The notes: generated by a model from the sequence alone, not told the origin. DNA of 64,000 nucleotides from Viridibacterium curvum (GCF_039544165.1 NZ_BAABLD010000017.1:372001-436000), one strand, 5' to 3'; counted from the stretch's first letter, positions 1-9,306 are shown. Numbers and translations: made by a program.

Positions 1-1
1 G

Positions 2-1204
2 CGAACGGCATTGAGACGCCAGGCCAACGAGCTCGATTCGGCGGCCAACGCGCGCGCCATCGACAGCCTGCTCAACTACGAGACGGTGAAGTACTTCAAC
101 AACGAAGGCTACGAAACGCGCCGCTACGACGAACAGCTCGGCGCCTGGATGAACGCGCAGATCCGCAACCAGTTCTCGCTCTCGGCGCTCAATGCCGGAC
201 AGGCGCTGATCATCGCCATCGGCGTCACGGTCATGATGTGGCGCGCCGCAGCGGGCGTTGCCGCGGGCCAGATGAGCATCGGCGACATCGTGCTGGTCAA
301 TGCCTTCCTGATTCAGCTCTACATCCCCCTCAACTTCCTCGGCGTGCTCTACCGCGAAATCCGCCAGTCACTCGTCGACATCGAGCGCATGTTCGGTCTG
401 CTGCGCACCGAGCGCGAGATCCAGGATGCGCCGGACGCCGTCGCCCTGCCACACGGGCCGGTGCATCTGCGCTTCGAATCGGTCGGCTTTGCCTACGACC
501 CGCGCCGTCCGGTGCTCGAAGACGTCAGCCTGAGCATTGCTCCGGGCCAGACCGTCGCCGTCGTCGGCCACTCCGGCGCCGGCAAATCCACGCTGTCACG
601 CCTGCTGTTCCGCTTCTACGATGTCCAGCAAGGTCGCATCACGCTCAATGGCACCGACCTGCGCCACTACACCCAGGCCAGCCTGCGGCAGGCCATCGGC
701 ATCGTCCCGCAGGACACCGTGCTGTTCAACGACAGCATCCGCTACAACATCCAGTACGGCCGCCCCGAAGCCAGCGAAGCCGAAGTGCTCGCTGCGGCAC
801 GCGCCGCCCAGCTGCACGACTTCATCGCCAGCCTGCCTGATGGCTACGAAACCCGCGTCGGTGAGCGCGGCCTCAAGCTATCTGGCGGCGAGAAGCAGCG
901 CGTCGCCATTGCCCGCGCCCTGCTGAAGGATCCAGCCATCCTGATCTTCGACGAAGCCACCTCGGCGCTCGACTCCAAGACAGAGAAAGCCATCCAGTCA
1001 CAACTCGAAGCTGCAGCCGTCGGCCGCACGGCGCTGATCATCGCGCACCGCCTGTCCACGGTCATGAACGCCAGCGAGATCATCGTGCTCGATGGCGGAC
1101 GCGTCATCGAACGCGGCACGCACAAGGCCCTGCTCGAAGCACAAGGCAACTACGCCCGCATGTGGGCCCTTCAGCAGCAAGACGAACACGGGCGCGACGA
1201 TTGA
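2..1204 (+). CDS. ABC transporter permease/ATPase, Atm1 (HMT1) type, 3' part only
   Basis: The frame is open from base 2, so the 5' end lies outside the window; the in-frame TTG at 11 is probably not a start. About 400 residues remain. They hold the last membrane helices and a complete nucleotide-binding domain: Walker A GHSGAGKST (near residue 186 counted from the TTG), signature LSGGEKQR (near 291), Walker B ILIFDEATSALD (near 313) and the H-loop IIAHRLS (near 343). The motif NYETVKYFNNE before the last helices is typical of the Atm1/HMT1 half-transporters, which export glutathione-linked sulfur or metal species from the cytoplasm as homodimers. The gene ends at a strong hairpin terminator. 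The family is confident; the substrate is not visible from sequence. Confidence 0.9.
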   Translation, partial: RTALRRQANELDSAANARAIDSLLNYETVKYFNNEGYETRRYDEQLGAWMNAQIRNQFSLSALNAGQALIIAIGVTVMMWRAAAGVAAGQMSIGDIVLVNAFLIQLYIPLNFLGVLYREIRQSLVDIERMFGLLRTEREIQDAPDAVALPHGPVHLRFESVGFAYDPRRPVLEDVSLSIAPGQTVAVVGHSGAGKSTLSRLLFRFYDVQQGRITLNGTDLRHYTQASLRQAIGIVPQDTVLFNDSIRYNIQYGRPEASEAEVLAAARAAQLHDFIASLPDGYETRVGERGLKLSGGEKQRVAIARALLKDPAILIFDEATSALDSKTEKAIQSQLEAAAVGRTALIIAHRLSTVMNASEIIVLDGGRVIERGTHKALLEAQGNYARMWALQQQDEHGRDD

Positions 1205-1321
1205 TGCGGGACACGCGATAGCTGCGCCAGGCACGTGTCGGGTCTTTGACATGGCCCTACGGCAAAAGCGCCCGCGTGGCTATGTCAGGCTAGCTGCTGG
1301 AAGCAAGGAATCCGGAACGAC

Positions 1322-1361
1322 AAAAGAGAAACGGCAGCCGAGGCTGCCGTTTCTCTTTTTT
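1322..1361. terminator. Bidirectional rho-independent terminator
   Basis: A perfect 18-bp inverted repeat (1322-1339 with 1342-1359) encloses a 2-base loop. The stem starts with AAAA and ends with TTTT, so it can terminate both strands. It lies between the converging ABC transporter (+) and PEP-CTERM (-) genes. Confidence 0.92.
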
Positions 1362-1391
1362 GAAGCACCGATGCTCTCTTCTTGATTTTTA

Positions 1392-1431
1392 TACTGCTGT
1401 ACTGCTGTACTGCTGTACTGCTTTACTGCTG
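1392..1431. repeat. Short tandem repeat, 5 x 8 bp (TACTGCTG)
   Basis: Five head-to-tail copies of the octamer TACTGCTG; the fourth copy ends in T instead of G. It lies just past the stop codon of the PEP-CTERM gene, between that gene and the terminator, so it would sit in the 3' untranslated region. Confidence 0.9.
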
Positions 1432-1438
1432 CTTGCGC

Positions 1439-2323
1439 TTACTTCCTGAACTTGCGATTCGCTGCGACACCGGCCAGTGCCAGACCCGTCAGCAACAAGG
1501 TGCCGGGTTCCGGGACTTCCGTGGTCGGGGTCGATTGGTCCGCAATCGAGACCGACAGCAGCTTCATGTAATCGTCACCGCAGTCCAGGTCGCCGGCTGT
1601 GCCCGTGGCGCTTTTGGTGCTGCTGTTCGAGCCGCACGATGCTGCCGTGCCGGCGGGGTTGTAAGCGCCGATCAACCAGTATGAGGAGCTGACCTTGCTG
1701 GCATTGATAGCTTCGGAGCCCGTGCCAACATCAGCATAGTTGCCGACCACGATCCAGCCAGACGACACGAGGCCGCTGGCGCTGCTCAACAAATCTGCGT
1801 AGGTGGCGCCGTCGAGCACCGGTGTGCCGGTACCGACATAGGCCCAGACGCTGAGGTCGGAGTCATAAGGCGCGTAGCCGATCGACAGGGCGGACAGGGT
1901 GACGCTCTTGCTGAAGCTCAGCAGGGCCATGTCGTAGCGCTGGTTGTTGTCGATGGCGTGCTCGGGGGCCGTGTTTTCGTATGTGTCGCCTGCCGAAGAA
2001 GCCTGGTCGCGGTTAGTGATGCCCAGACCGCCGCCGGAGTAGTAACCCAGATAAGCGTCCTGCAGGACGGCATTGGCGTTGGTCGCTGCGCTGCTTGCGG
2101 TACCCGTATTCGAATAAGCCTTGACGGTCATGGAGATCGCCGAGCCGCTGACCGATTCGGTCGCGGTGTAGGAACGGGTGTTGCCGTAGCAGCTGGTCGT
2201 GAAGCTGTCGCAGGTCGTAGATGCAGACCCTGTCGACGTGAAGTTGTAGGTTGCCGAAGCCAGCACGGCTTGGGAGCCAGCCAGCGCAGCAAGTACAACA
2301 GCGGTTTTGAGGATGCGGGACAT
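1439..2323 (-). CDS. PEP-CTERM sorting domain protein
   Basis: 294 residues. The start at 2323 (MSRILKTAVV) is chosen over an upstream in-frame codon because GAGG precedes it at good spacing and it opens directly into a signal peptide ending near VLASA. The C-terminus has the exosortase sorting signal: VPEPG, a hydrophobic helix of about 16 residues, then a basic tail ending NRKFRK. The middle is rich in Ser, Thr, Gly, Ala and Tyr with a Cys pair near the N-terminus, as in low-complexity surface proteins. Such proteins are exported by Sec, cleaved and anchored by an exosortase, and linked to exopolysaccharide or biofilm. No exosortase gene lies in the window. The exact role is unknown. Confidence 0.9.
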   Translation of the reverse strand: MSRILKTAVVLAALAGSQAVLASATYNFTSTGSASTTCDSFTTSCYGNTRSYTATESVSGSAISMTVKAYSNTGTASSAATNANAVLQDAYLGYYSGGGLGITNRDQASSAGDTYENTAPEHAIDNNQRYDMALLSFSKSVTLSALSIGYAPYDSDLSVWAYVGTGTPVLDGATYADLLSSASGLVSSGWIVVGNYADVGTGSEAINASKVSSSYWLIGAYNPAGTAASCGSNSSTKSATGTAGDLDCGDDYMKLLSVSIADQSTPTTEVPEPGTLLLTGLALAGVAANRKFRK

Positions 2324-2506
2324 GAAAGCCTCGATAAATCCGGTTTCTTTGCAGACCTTGTAGCAAGCATCAGTCCACAACAATAATTTCAATAAATATC
2401 AATAGCTTGAATGCAGCAAAAACAAGCGACTGACACAGAGCGTCAAATTTGGCGACAGGTCGGATTGTGTTCAGCGGAATAGTCTTGGGGAGGCTGCGAG
2501 CACGAC

Positions 2507-5323
2507 TCAGCCACCCAGCTCCCGGTTCAGCGCACGCGCCTCTTCCTGCGCCTCGAACGCGCTGCCGGCCTTCAGCACCGGCGCCAGCTCTTCGCGGGCT
2601 TCGGCCTTGCGGCCCAGCTTGCCCAGCGTCCAGGCCAGGTGATAGCGGGTCTCCAGGTTTTCGGGGTTCCGCAGACGCGCATCCCGCAGCAAACGGAGGG
2701 CGGCATCATACTGCCCCGCCTGGGCCTGACTCCAGCCGTAGGTGTCGATCACATTGGGGTCTTGCGGCGCCAGCTTCCACGCGCGTTCGGCGACCGACAT
2801 GGCACTCGGGTCACGCAGCTTCTGCAGGACGGTGGCGAGATTGTTGAGGATGCCGACATCGTCGCGCCGTACGGCGAGAACCTTTTCGAACTGCTCGCGC
2901 GCGCCCTTCCAGTTGGCTGTCCGCATGTGCACCTCAGCGAGCGCAGCACGGGCGCCGAGGTCGGTGGGGTGCTTGGCCAGCCAGGCGTTAATGGTGTCCT
3001 GCGCCTTGCCCGGGTCCTTGCCCAGCAACAGCGCGTGCACAACGCGCTGAACGGCGATGGTCGAGGGCTCGCGGTCCAGGGCTGCGCGGTAGGCGTCGGC
3101 CGCAGCGGCGGCATTACCGCGCGCTGTCGCGAGATCGCCAGCGATGCGGAAGCCTTCGGCGCTCTTCGGGTAGCGCGTCTGCAGCTCGTGCGCAAGACTT
3201 TCCGCCTTGGGCCAGGCCTTGCGCGTCAGTTCGGCATCCGCCATCAGCGACATGGCCCCCAGGTTGTTGGGCGCAGCGGCGAGGGACTTCTGCGCATTCC
3301 ACGCAGCGCCATCGGCATTGCCGGCGAGAAGGTGCATGCGACCAATGCGCAATTGCAGAAGCGCGTCGTACTCGGCAAGTGAGGTCAGCTCCTTCAGCGA
3401 CTGCAGCAGCCCGGGGCGGTCGCCGGCAGAGAGCTGTGCCTGCGACAGTGCCGACAACGCATCAATGTTGCCGCGGTTCGCATCGACGAGCTCCTTGGCC
3501 GTCTTCACGGCCTCTGCCGTCTTGCCGCTCGCCAGCTGCGCATCCACCAGCGAAATGCCTGCGCGTACGTTGGTCTTGCGCTGCAGGAAAGCCTGCTCAA
3601 ACCAGCGCAGAGCCTCGGCCCTGCGCCCGATAGCCTGCTCCAGCTGCCCCATCTCGTACATGGCGTTGTCATCATCACGAGTACGGTTCAGCAGGGCGCT
3701 CAGGCGTTTGCGTGCTTCTTCCGTACGGCCCTCCGCGCGCTCCAGCTTGGCGAAATTGAGCACGGTGGGCGCAAAGTTCGGGTCCTTGGCGAGTATGGAT
3801 TCGTAGATCTTTCGCGCACCGGCCAGGTCACCCGCCGCTGCATGCACCGCCCCCTGCGCGTTACGTGTAGCGAGGTTCTCGGGCTCGGCCTTGGCGACCG
3901 CGTCGATGACGGGAATGGCCTTGGCGCCCTGATTGCTGCTGAGGTACTGGGTCGCCAGAGCAAGGCCGACCTTGGGGTCCCCCGGTTTACGTGCAAACGC
4001 CAGCTCGAGACTCTTGACGCCCGCAGCACCTTCCCCGAGACCAAGCTGCGTGAAGCCGATGGCTGCACGCACTTCAGCTGAGTCGCCCCCCGCCTTCAAT
4101 GCGCGGTCCAGCAACTCGGAGGCCTGCACATAGCGCTTCTGCGCCAGACGCATCTGCCCCATGAGATACAGCGTCTGCGGATCATTAGGCAGACTGCGCA
4201 GGATGGGGTCCAGCGTGCGCTCGACCGATGCGTAATCCTTGCTGTCGAGATAAATGGACGCCAGCAGCTTGCGCGCGCCGAGGTTACGGGAGTTCAGGTT
4301 GATCACGGATTCGAGATAGGCGCGCGCCTTCACGAACTCGCCGAGCCCATGGTGGCCGACGCCCCCGAGCATGAGGAACTGCTCCCTCGTCGCAAGCCAG
4401 GAGGCCGGCAAGCCATCCACGACTTCGACGATTTTCTTGAGCGAGGCCTGTACCTCTGCTGTCCTGCCCTGGCGACCGGCGATGACTGCACGCAGATAAG
4501 CCACCCGCGCCTCGTCCGGCACCAGCTTCTTCAGCTCTTCCAGATCTTTGGCCGCCTCGGCGTCGCGCTTGAGATCGAGCAGGATGGAAGCGCGTGCAAT
4601 CCTCGCATCGACGTGCTGCGGGTCGAGCTGCAGGGCTTTGCTGTAACGCTCCAGTGCCGTCTTGATATCCATCGCAGCATGCGCTGTCGAGGCATGCATG
4701 TTCCAGGCATCCGCGCTGTTCGGATCTATCGTGATTGCTTTCTCGCTGAGCGCTTTAGCCCGATCAATCTGCGCCTGCGTCAGCAGCACCGGAATTTCCG
4801 AAACCAGGGGAATCAGCGAATTGGCATCAAGGCCACGCGCCGTCTCGAAACTGCGTGCAGCCGCCGGGTAGTTGCCCTGCTCGGCGTAGGCGATGCCGCG
4901 GATCGACAGCACCTCGACGCGCGACGCCACTGGCAGGTCATCCGGATTCAGCCTCTCGATGATCTGCTTGGGCTGCCCCAGTTGCAGCCAGACACGCCCC
5001 AGCGAGGGATAGACCTCGCTGCGGCTGACACCCAGTTTCAGCGCTTCGTTGAAAGCCGCCTCGGCCGCCGGTGGATTACCCGACCGCAACAGCGCCTTGC
5101 CCAGCAGCACATGAGCCGCCAGCAGCTTGTTGTCCTGTTGCAGTGCATTCTTGAGCTGGATGATGGCGCCCGGCACGTCGTCTTTCTTGTACCGCGCCAA
5201 GCCGTCCTCGTAATAACGCGCAGCACTGGCTGAATCGGCCGCACTGATAGCCGGAATGCCCGCCAGAGAGAGCGCGACACAAATATTCACGATCCGCGCA
5301 AAGCGGAAATTTCGAGCGGGCAT
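2507..5323 (-). CDS. prsT: PEP-CTERM system TPR-repeat protein PrsT
   Basis: 938 residues from the ATG at 5323. A longer frame runs upstream to 5545, but only the 5323 start gives an N-terminal signal peptide (IVNICVALSLAGIPAISAA), cleaved without a lipobox Cys. The rest is a chain of tetratricopeptide repeats, beginning with YYEDGLARYKKDD and GAIIQLKNALQQD, the typical opening of PrsT proteins. PrsT genes accompany exosortase/PEP-CTERM exopolysaccharide systems and probably scaffold export or assembly in the periplasm. The neighbouring PEP-CTERM gene on the same strand supports this. No clear Shine-Dalgarno site precedes the chosen start. Confidence 0.88.
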   Translation of the reverse strand: MPARNFRFARIVNICVALSLAGIPAISAADSASAARYYEDGLARYKKDDVPGAIIQLKNALQQDNKLLAAHVLLGKALLRSGNPPAAEAAFNEALKLGVSRSEVYPSLGRVWLQLGQPKQIIERLNPDDLPVASRVEVLSIRGIAYAEQGNYPAAARSFETARGLDANSLIPLVSEIPVLLTQAQIDRAKALSEKAITIDPNSADAWNMHASTAHAAMDIKTALERYSKALQLDPQHVDARIARASILLDLKRDAEAAKDLEELKKLVPDEARVAYLRAVIAGRQGRTAEVQASLKKIVEVVDGLPASWLATREQFLMLGGVGHHGLGEFVKARAYLESVINLNSRNLGARKLLASIYLDSKDYASVERTLDPILRSLPNDPQTLYLMGQMRLAQKRYVQASELLDRALKAGGDSAEVRAAIGFTQLGLGEGAAGVKSLELAFARKPGDPKVGLALATQYLSSNQGAKAIPVIDAVAKAEPENLATRNAQGAVHAAAGDLAGARKIYESILAKDPNFAPTVLNFAKLERAEGRTEEARKRLSALLNRTRDDDNAMYEMGQLEQAIGRRAEALRWFEQAFLQRKTNVRAGISLVDAQLASGKTAEAVKTAKELVDANRGNIDALSALSQAQLSAGDRPGLLQSLKELTSLAEYDALLQLRIGRMHLLAGNADGAAWNAQKSLAAAPNNLGAMSLMADAELTRKAWPKAESLAHELQTRYPKSAEGFRIAGDLATARGNAAAAADAYRAALDREPSTIAVQRVVHALLLGKDPGKAQDTINAWLAKHPTDLGARAALAEVHMRTANWKGAREQFEKVLAVRRDDVGILNNLATVLQKLRDPSAMSVAERAWKLAPQDPNVIDTYGWSQAQAGQYDAALRLLRDARLRNPENLETRYHLAWTLGKLGRKAEAREELAPVLKAGSAFEAQEEARALNRELGG

Positions 5324-5589
5324 GGGCAGAGAAAAGACGGTTTTCGGGCCCTCAGTATAGGGCCTCCATAAGGCGCAATCCGTGACAGGATGCCCGTGGG
5401 TCGGCCGTTTGCACTGAAGTCTTGGCAGCACTGCGGGAATCCACGATTGTGACCAGGCCACGCAGCATGCCAGCGTATGGCCACGTTGCCGACCGCGGCC
5501 GTGGCTTTGCTCCCTCAGGTCTCTGGCCCGCTTGTTGCAATACATTCCGGGTTCTCAAACCCATCTTTTCTCCACAGGAGGTCTGTACG

Positions 5590-6501
5590 ATGAAATTACT
5601 GCTCATCGCCGCTGCCGTCGCCAGCACCCTGAGTTTCAATGCTCATGCCCAGAGCGCGGAAGAACTTACCGGCACGCTCAAGAAGGTCAAGGATTCCGGC
5701 ACGCTGACCCTGGGCATCCGCGAATCATCCGGCCCTCTGTCCTACCTGGATGGCAACCAGAAGGTTGTCGGCTACCACATCGACATCTGCTACAAGATTG
5801 TTGATGCCGTAAAAGCCAGGCTCAAGATGCCTGGCCTCAAGGTCGCCGAGCAGGTCGTCACCTCGCAGAATCGCATTCCACTGACCGTCAATGGCACCGT
5901 GGATCTTGAGTGCGGATCAACCACCAACAACGCCGACCGCCAGAAGCAGGTCGCCTTCGCGCCGACGACCTTCGTGACCAACGTCCGCATGGCTGTCAAG
6001 AAAGCCTCGGGCATCACCGAACTCGACCAGCTGTCCGGCAAGCCGGTTGCGACCACGACGGGCACCACCAGCGTGGCCCTGATGCGCGCGCACGAAAAGG
6101 GCAAGAACGTCGACTTCAAGGAGGTTTATGGCAAGGATCACGCCGACTCTTTCCTGATGCTCGAATCGGATCGCGCGGTCGCATTTGTGATGGATGACAA
6201 CCTGCTGGCCAGCCTGATCTCCAATTCGCAGAACGCTGCCCAGTACGCCATCGTGGGGCCGGCCCTGTCGACCGAGCCCATTGCGATCATGCTTCGTCGT
6301 GACGACCCGCAGTTCAAAGCGCTGGTCGATGACAGCGTCAAAGGTCTGATGAAGTCCGGCGAGATCAACAAGCTCTACACCAAGTGGTTCCTCTCCCCGA
6401 TTCCGCCGAAGAACATCAGTCTGAACTTCGCGATGAGCGACGCCCTCAAGGGCGCGATCGCGAATCCGAATGACAATCCGGCTGAGTCCTACAAGAAGTA
6501 A
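5590..6501 (+). CDS. gltI: Glutamate/aspartate ABC transporter, periplasmic binding protein
   Basis: 303 residues from the ATG at 5590, which has AGGAGG at 5576-5581. A signal peptide (MKLLLIAAAVASTL...AHAQ) is followed by a family-3 solute-binding fold: KVKDSGTLTLGIRESSGPLSYLD at the start of lobe 1, then VDLECGSTTNN and GTTSVALM. These resemble the E. coli GltI type. It would capture acidic amino acids in the periplasm and deliver them to GltJKL, encoded immediately downstream. The signature fits GltI, though binding of related amino acids cannot be excluded. Confidence 0.9.
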   Translation: MKLLLIAAAVASTLSFNAHAQSAEELTGTLKKVKDSGTLTLGIRESSGPLSYLDGNQKVVGYHIDICYKIVDAVKARLKMPGLKVAEQVVTSQNRIPLTVNGTVDLECGSTTNNADRQKQVAFAPTTFVTNVRMAVKKASGITELDQLSGKPVATTTGTTSVALMRAHEKGKNVDFKEVYGKDHADSFLMLESDRAVAFVMDDNLLASLISNSQNAAQYAIVGPALSTEPIAIMLRRDDPQFKALVDDSVKGLMKSGEINKLYTKWFLSPIPPKNISLNFAMSDALKGAIANPNDNPAESYKK

Positions 6502-6563
6502 TCGCAGTCGCAGTCCAGCGCGGGGCCTGCTCCGGCCCCGCGCCACAACAACAAGGAGTCGAT

Positions 6564-7301
6564 GTGAATTACAACTGGAACTGGGGAATCTTCCTCCAGC
6601 AAGTCTCGTCCAGCGACCACACTTTTCTGGACTGGATGTTCATCGGTCTGGGCTGGACAGTCGCCGTCTCGCTCACCGCCTGGCTGATTGCGCTGCTTTT
6701 CGGTCTCGTCATGGGCACCCTGCGCACCGTGCCCAACCGCCGCGTCGCCATGATCGGCACCATCTGGGTGGAAATCTTCCGCAACATCCCCATTCTGGTG
6801 CAGCTCTTCCTGTGGTTCTTTGTCGTGCCCGAACTGCTTCCGCGTGATCTGTCGATGTGGGTCAAGCAGGACATGCCGGCCAAGGAATTCATTACCGCCG
6901 CCGTTGCTCTGGGATTTTTCACCTCGGCGCGTGTCGCCGAACAGGTACGCGCCGGCATCCAGAGCCTGCCGCGCGGGCAGCGCAATGCGGGTCTTGCGCT
7001 GGGCTTCACGCAGGCACAGACCTACCGCCACGTCATCTTGCCGATGGCCCTGCGCATCATCATTCCGCCGCTCACTTCCGAGTTCATGAATACCTTCAAG
7101 AATTCGGCCGTCTCGTTTGCCATCGGCGTATGGGACCTGACCTTCGTCTCACGGCAAATGGTGGAAGAGTCCGGCGGACAGGTCATCGAAACCCTCACCG
7201 TCGCAACGCTGCTGTACTTCCTTTGCGCCTTTGCTGCCAACCGCCTGATGCTGTTGATTGAGCGGCGTACCCGAGTCCCCGGCCTGATTGCGAGTCACTG
7301 A
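6564..7301 (+). CDS. gltJ: Glutamate/aspartate ABC transporter permease GltJ
   Basis: 245 residues from a GTG at 6564, preceded by AAGGAG at 6553-6558; an ATG two bases earlier is out of frame. It has multiple hydrophobic helices and the permease loop RNIPILVQLFLWFFVVPE. The coupling (EAA) loop is GLALGFTQAQTYRHVILPMAL, which contacts the ATPase. This is the HisMQ family of polar amino acid permeases. It follows gltI and its stop codon overlaps the gltK start by one base, so the genes are co-transcribed and probably translationally coupled. Confidence 0.92.
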   Translation: MNYNWNWGIFLQQVSSSDHTFLDWMFIGLGWTVAVSLTAWLIALLFGLVMGTLRTVPNRRVAMIGTIWVEIFRNIPILVQLFLWFFVVPELLPRDLSMWVKQDMPAKEFITAAVALGFFTSARVAEQVRAGIQSLPRGQRNAGLALGFTQAQTYRHVILPMALRIIIPPLTSEFMNTFKNSAVSFAIGVWDLTFVSRQMVEESGGQVIETLTVATLLYFLCAFAANRLMLLIERRTRVPGLIASH

Positions 7302-7954
7302 TGAGTTTCGATTTCAGCGTCATCCCCAACAGCCTTCCCTTCGTCTGGAAAGGCTTCCAGTTCAGCCTGGCCCTTACCGTCATCGCCACCTGCGGCGGCG
7401 TCGTGCTTGGCACCCTGCTCGCACTGGCCCGTCTGTCGAGCATCAAGTTCTTGCGCACCCCGGCTGCAATCTATGTCGACACCCTGCGCTCGATCCCGCT
7501 GCTGATGGTGATCCTCTGGTTCTTCCTGCTGATTCCCTTCGTTGTGCGCATCAAGCCGGAGACCTCTGCCCTCATCACCTTCACATTGTTCGAGGCTGCC
7601 TTCTTCTGCGAGATCATCCGCGCCGGCATCCAGAGCATTCCGAAAGGGCAGGTGAACGCCGGCTTCGCCATAGGCATGACTTACTCGCAGAGCATGCGAT
7701 ACGTCATCCTGCCGCAGGCCTTCCGCAACATGGTGCCGGTGCTGCTCACCCAGGTCATTGTGCTCTTCCAGGACACGTCGCTGGTGTACGCCATCGGCGC
7801 ATCCGACCTGCTGCACGCGGCCGAGGTAACGGGCAAGACCTACAACCGCCCGGTTGAGATGTATACCTTCGCAGCGCTTATCTATCTCGCCATCTGCTTC
7901 TCGCTCTCCACCCTGGTCAAGCGCCTGCACAAGCGCATCGCCATCATTCGCTGA
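7301..7954 (+). CDS. gltK: Glutamate/aspartate ABC transporter permease GltK
   Basis: 217 residues; the ATG overlaps the last base of the gltJ stop codon. It is the second HisMQ-type inner-membrane permease of the importer. Visible are RSIPLLMVILWFFLLIPF in the first helices and the coupling loop GFAIGMTYSQSMRYVILPQAF. GltJ and GltK would form the heterodimeric channel. About ten bases separate its stop from the ATPase gene start. Confidence 0.92.
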   Translation: MSFDFSVIPNSLPFVWKGFQFSLALTVIATCGGVVLGTLLALARLSSIKFLRTPAAIYVDTLRSIPLLMVILWFFLLIPFVVRIKPETSALITFTLFEAAFFCEIIRAGIQSIPKGQVNAGFAIGMTYSQSMRYVILPQAFRNMVPVLLTQVIVLFQDTSLVYAIGASDLLHAAEVTGKTYNRPVEMYTFAALIYLAICFSLSTLVKRLHKRIAIIR

Positions 7955-7964
7955 GTTCAACGAC

Positions 7965-8693
7965 ATGATTGATATCAAGAACGTTTCCAAGTGGTACGGC
8001 AAATTCCAGGTCCTTACCGACTGCAGCACCAATGTCCAGAAAGGTGAAGTGGTCGTCGTCTGCGGCCCCTCGGGCTCCGGCAAATCCACGCTGATCAAGA
8101 CGGTCAATGCGCTGGAGCCGATTCAGCAAGGCAGCATCATCGTCAATGGCACCAGCGTGCACGACCCCAAGACCGATCTGCCCAAGCTGCGCTCGCACGT
8201 GGGCATGGTGTTCCAGCACTTCGAACTCTTCCCTCACCTGTCGATTACGCAGAATCTCGCCATCGGTCAGGTCAAGGTGCTGGGTCGCAAGTCTGATGAA
8301 GCCATCGAACGCGGCCTCAAGCTGCTCGACCGCGTAGGCCTCAAGGCGCACGCCAACAAGTTCCCCGGCGAACTCTCGGGTGGTCAGCAACAGCGGGTCG
8401 CCATTGCGCGTGCCCTGTCGATGGACCCGATCTGCATGCTCTTCGACGAACCCACCTCGGCACTCGACCCCGAGATGATCAACGAGGTGCTCGACGTCAT
8501 GGTCGAACTCGCGCAGGAAGGCATGACCATGATGGTGGTCACACACGAGATGGGCTTCGCGCGCAAAGTGGCGCACCGGGTGATCTTCATGGATCAGGGC
8601 CACATCGTTGAGGACGCCAGCAAGGACGACTTCTTCGGCAAGCCCCGGTCAGAACGCGCGCAGCAGTTCCTGTCGCGCATCCTGCAGCACTGA
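7965..8693 (+). CDS. gltL: Amino acid ABC transporter ATP-binding protein GltL
   Basis: 242 residues. The frame is open further upstream, but the ATG at 7965 (MIDIKNVSKWYG) matches the usual N-terminus of polar amino acid ATPases. Motifs: Walker A GPSGSGKST, Q-loop VFQHFELFPH, signature LSGGQQQR, Walker B CMLFDEPTSALDPE and the switch His in VVTHEMGFA. It powers the GltJK permease at the cytoplasmic face. The gene ends only seven bases before the converging AhpD-like gene, with no obvious terminator between. Confidence 0.93.
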   Translation: MIDIKNVSKWYGKFQVLTDCSTNVQKGEVVVVCGPSGSGKSTLIKTVNALEPIQQGSIIVNGTSVHDPKTDLPKLRSHVGMVFQHFELFPHLSITQNLAIGQVKVLGRKSDEAIERGLKLLDRVGLKAHANKFPGELSGGQQQRVAIARALSMDPICMLFDEPTSALDPEMINEVLDVMVELAQEGMTMMVVTHEMGFARKVAHRVIFMDQGHIVEDASKDDFFGKPRSERAQQFLSRILQH

Positions 8694-8700
8694 GGCGCCG

Positions 8701-9051
8701 TCAGGCGGTGTTCGACAACTCGTCGAACGCCGCCAGCGCGTTGGCGGAGTACATCAGCGACGGGCCGCCGCCCATGTACACCGCCATCGCCAGCGTCTCC
8801 TCCAGCTCGGCTTTGGTCACACCCAGCTTCACGAGCGTCTGCACGTGAAAGCCGATGCACCCATCGCAGCGTGCGGCCACGCCCAGCGCCAGTGCGATGA
8901 GCTCCTTGGTTTTGCGATCCAGCACGCCGTCGCTGGACGCCGCCTTGCCCAGCTCGTTGAAAGCCTTCATCACTGCCGGCAGGTCTTCGCGCAGTGCGCT
9001 CAGGTTCTGACCGATGGCGCGCGTGTGTTCGCGGTAGTTCGGGATGCTCAT
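8701..9051 (-). CDS. AhpD/carboxymuconolactone decarboxylase-family peroxidase-like protein
   Basis: 116 residues from the ATG at 9051, with GAGG upstream; a longer frame lacks support. The fold signature is RCDGCIGFHV, with a redox Cys pair at 62 and 65 and the nearby His of the AhpD family, which reduce peroxides or other oxidants using a CxxC centre. It lies last in the minus-strand arm of the BigR-type sulfur locus, close behind the small membrane gene. A role in thiol or peroxide handling during sulfide stress is plausible. The substrate is unknown. Confidence 0.85.
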   Translation of the reverse strand: MSIPNYREHTRAIGQNLSALREDLPAVMKAFNELGKAASSDGVLDRKTKELIALALGVAARCDGCIGFHVQTLVKLGVTKAELEETLAMAVYMGGGPSLMYSANALAAFDELSNTA

Positions 9052-9059
9052 GGCGTACC

Positions 9060-9257
9060 TCAGTCCGCTTGCTTGACGCGGCAGGTGCTCAAGCCGAACG
9101 GCAGGTAAGCCGGACAGAAACGGAAGATGCCTGTCGCCAACGGCACGACGCCGACCCAGCCCCACGCCCCCAACACGCCTGTCGCTGCACCCGCGATGAG
9201 CGCAAGCCCCAACAGGATGCGCAGCGTACGATCAATGGTTCCGACATTGCTTTTCAT
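9060..9257 (-). CDS. Small membrane protein, DUF2892 (YgaP transmembrane-like)
   Basis: 65 residues from the ATG at 9257, with AAGGAG just upstream. It begins MKSNVGTIDRTLRILLG, the usual DUF2892 opening, and has two hydrophobic helices ending in FRFCPAYLPFGLSTC. Two Cys residues lie in the C-terminal half. Proteins of this type are fused to rhodaneses (YgaP) or lie in bigR-type operons, where they are thought to help move sulfur species across the inner membrane. It sits between the metallo-hydrolase and AhpD-like genes, fitting that context. Confidence 0.85.
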   Translation of the reverse strand: MKSNVGTIDRTLRILLGLALIAGAATGVLGAWGWVGVVPLATGIFRFCPAYLPFGLSTCRVKQAD

Positions 9258-9271
9258 GACGACTCCTTGTC

Positions 9272-9296
9272 TTGTGACATACAGGTTGTGACATAC
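9272..9296. repeat. Two 11-bp direct repeats in an intergenic gap
   Basis: TTGTGACATAC occurs at 9272-9282 and again at 9286-9296, a 14-bp period, in the 49-base gap between the metallo-hydrolase stop and the DUF2892 start. It may be a small slippage duplication or a paired binding site. No function is claimed. Confidence 0.7.
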
Positions 9297-9306
9297 GGAG
9301 TAAAAC

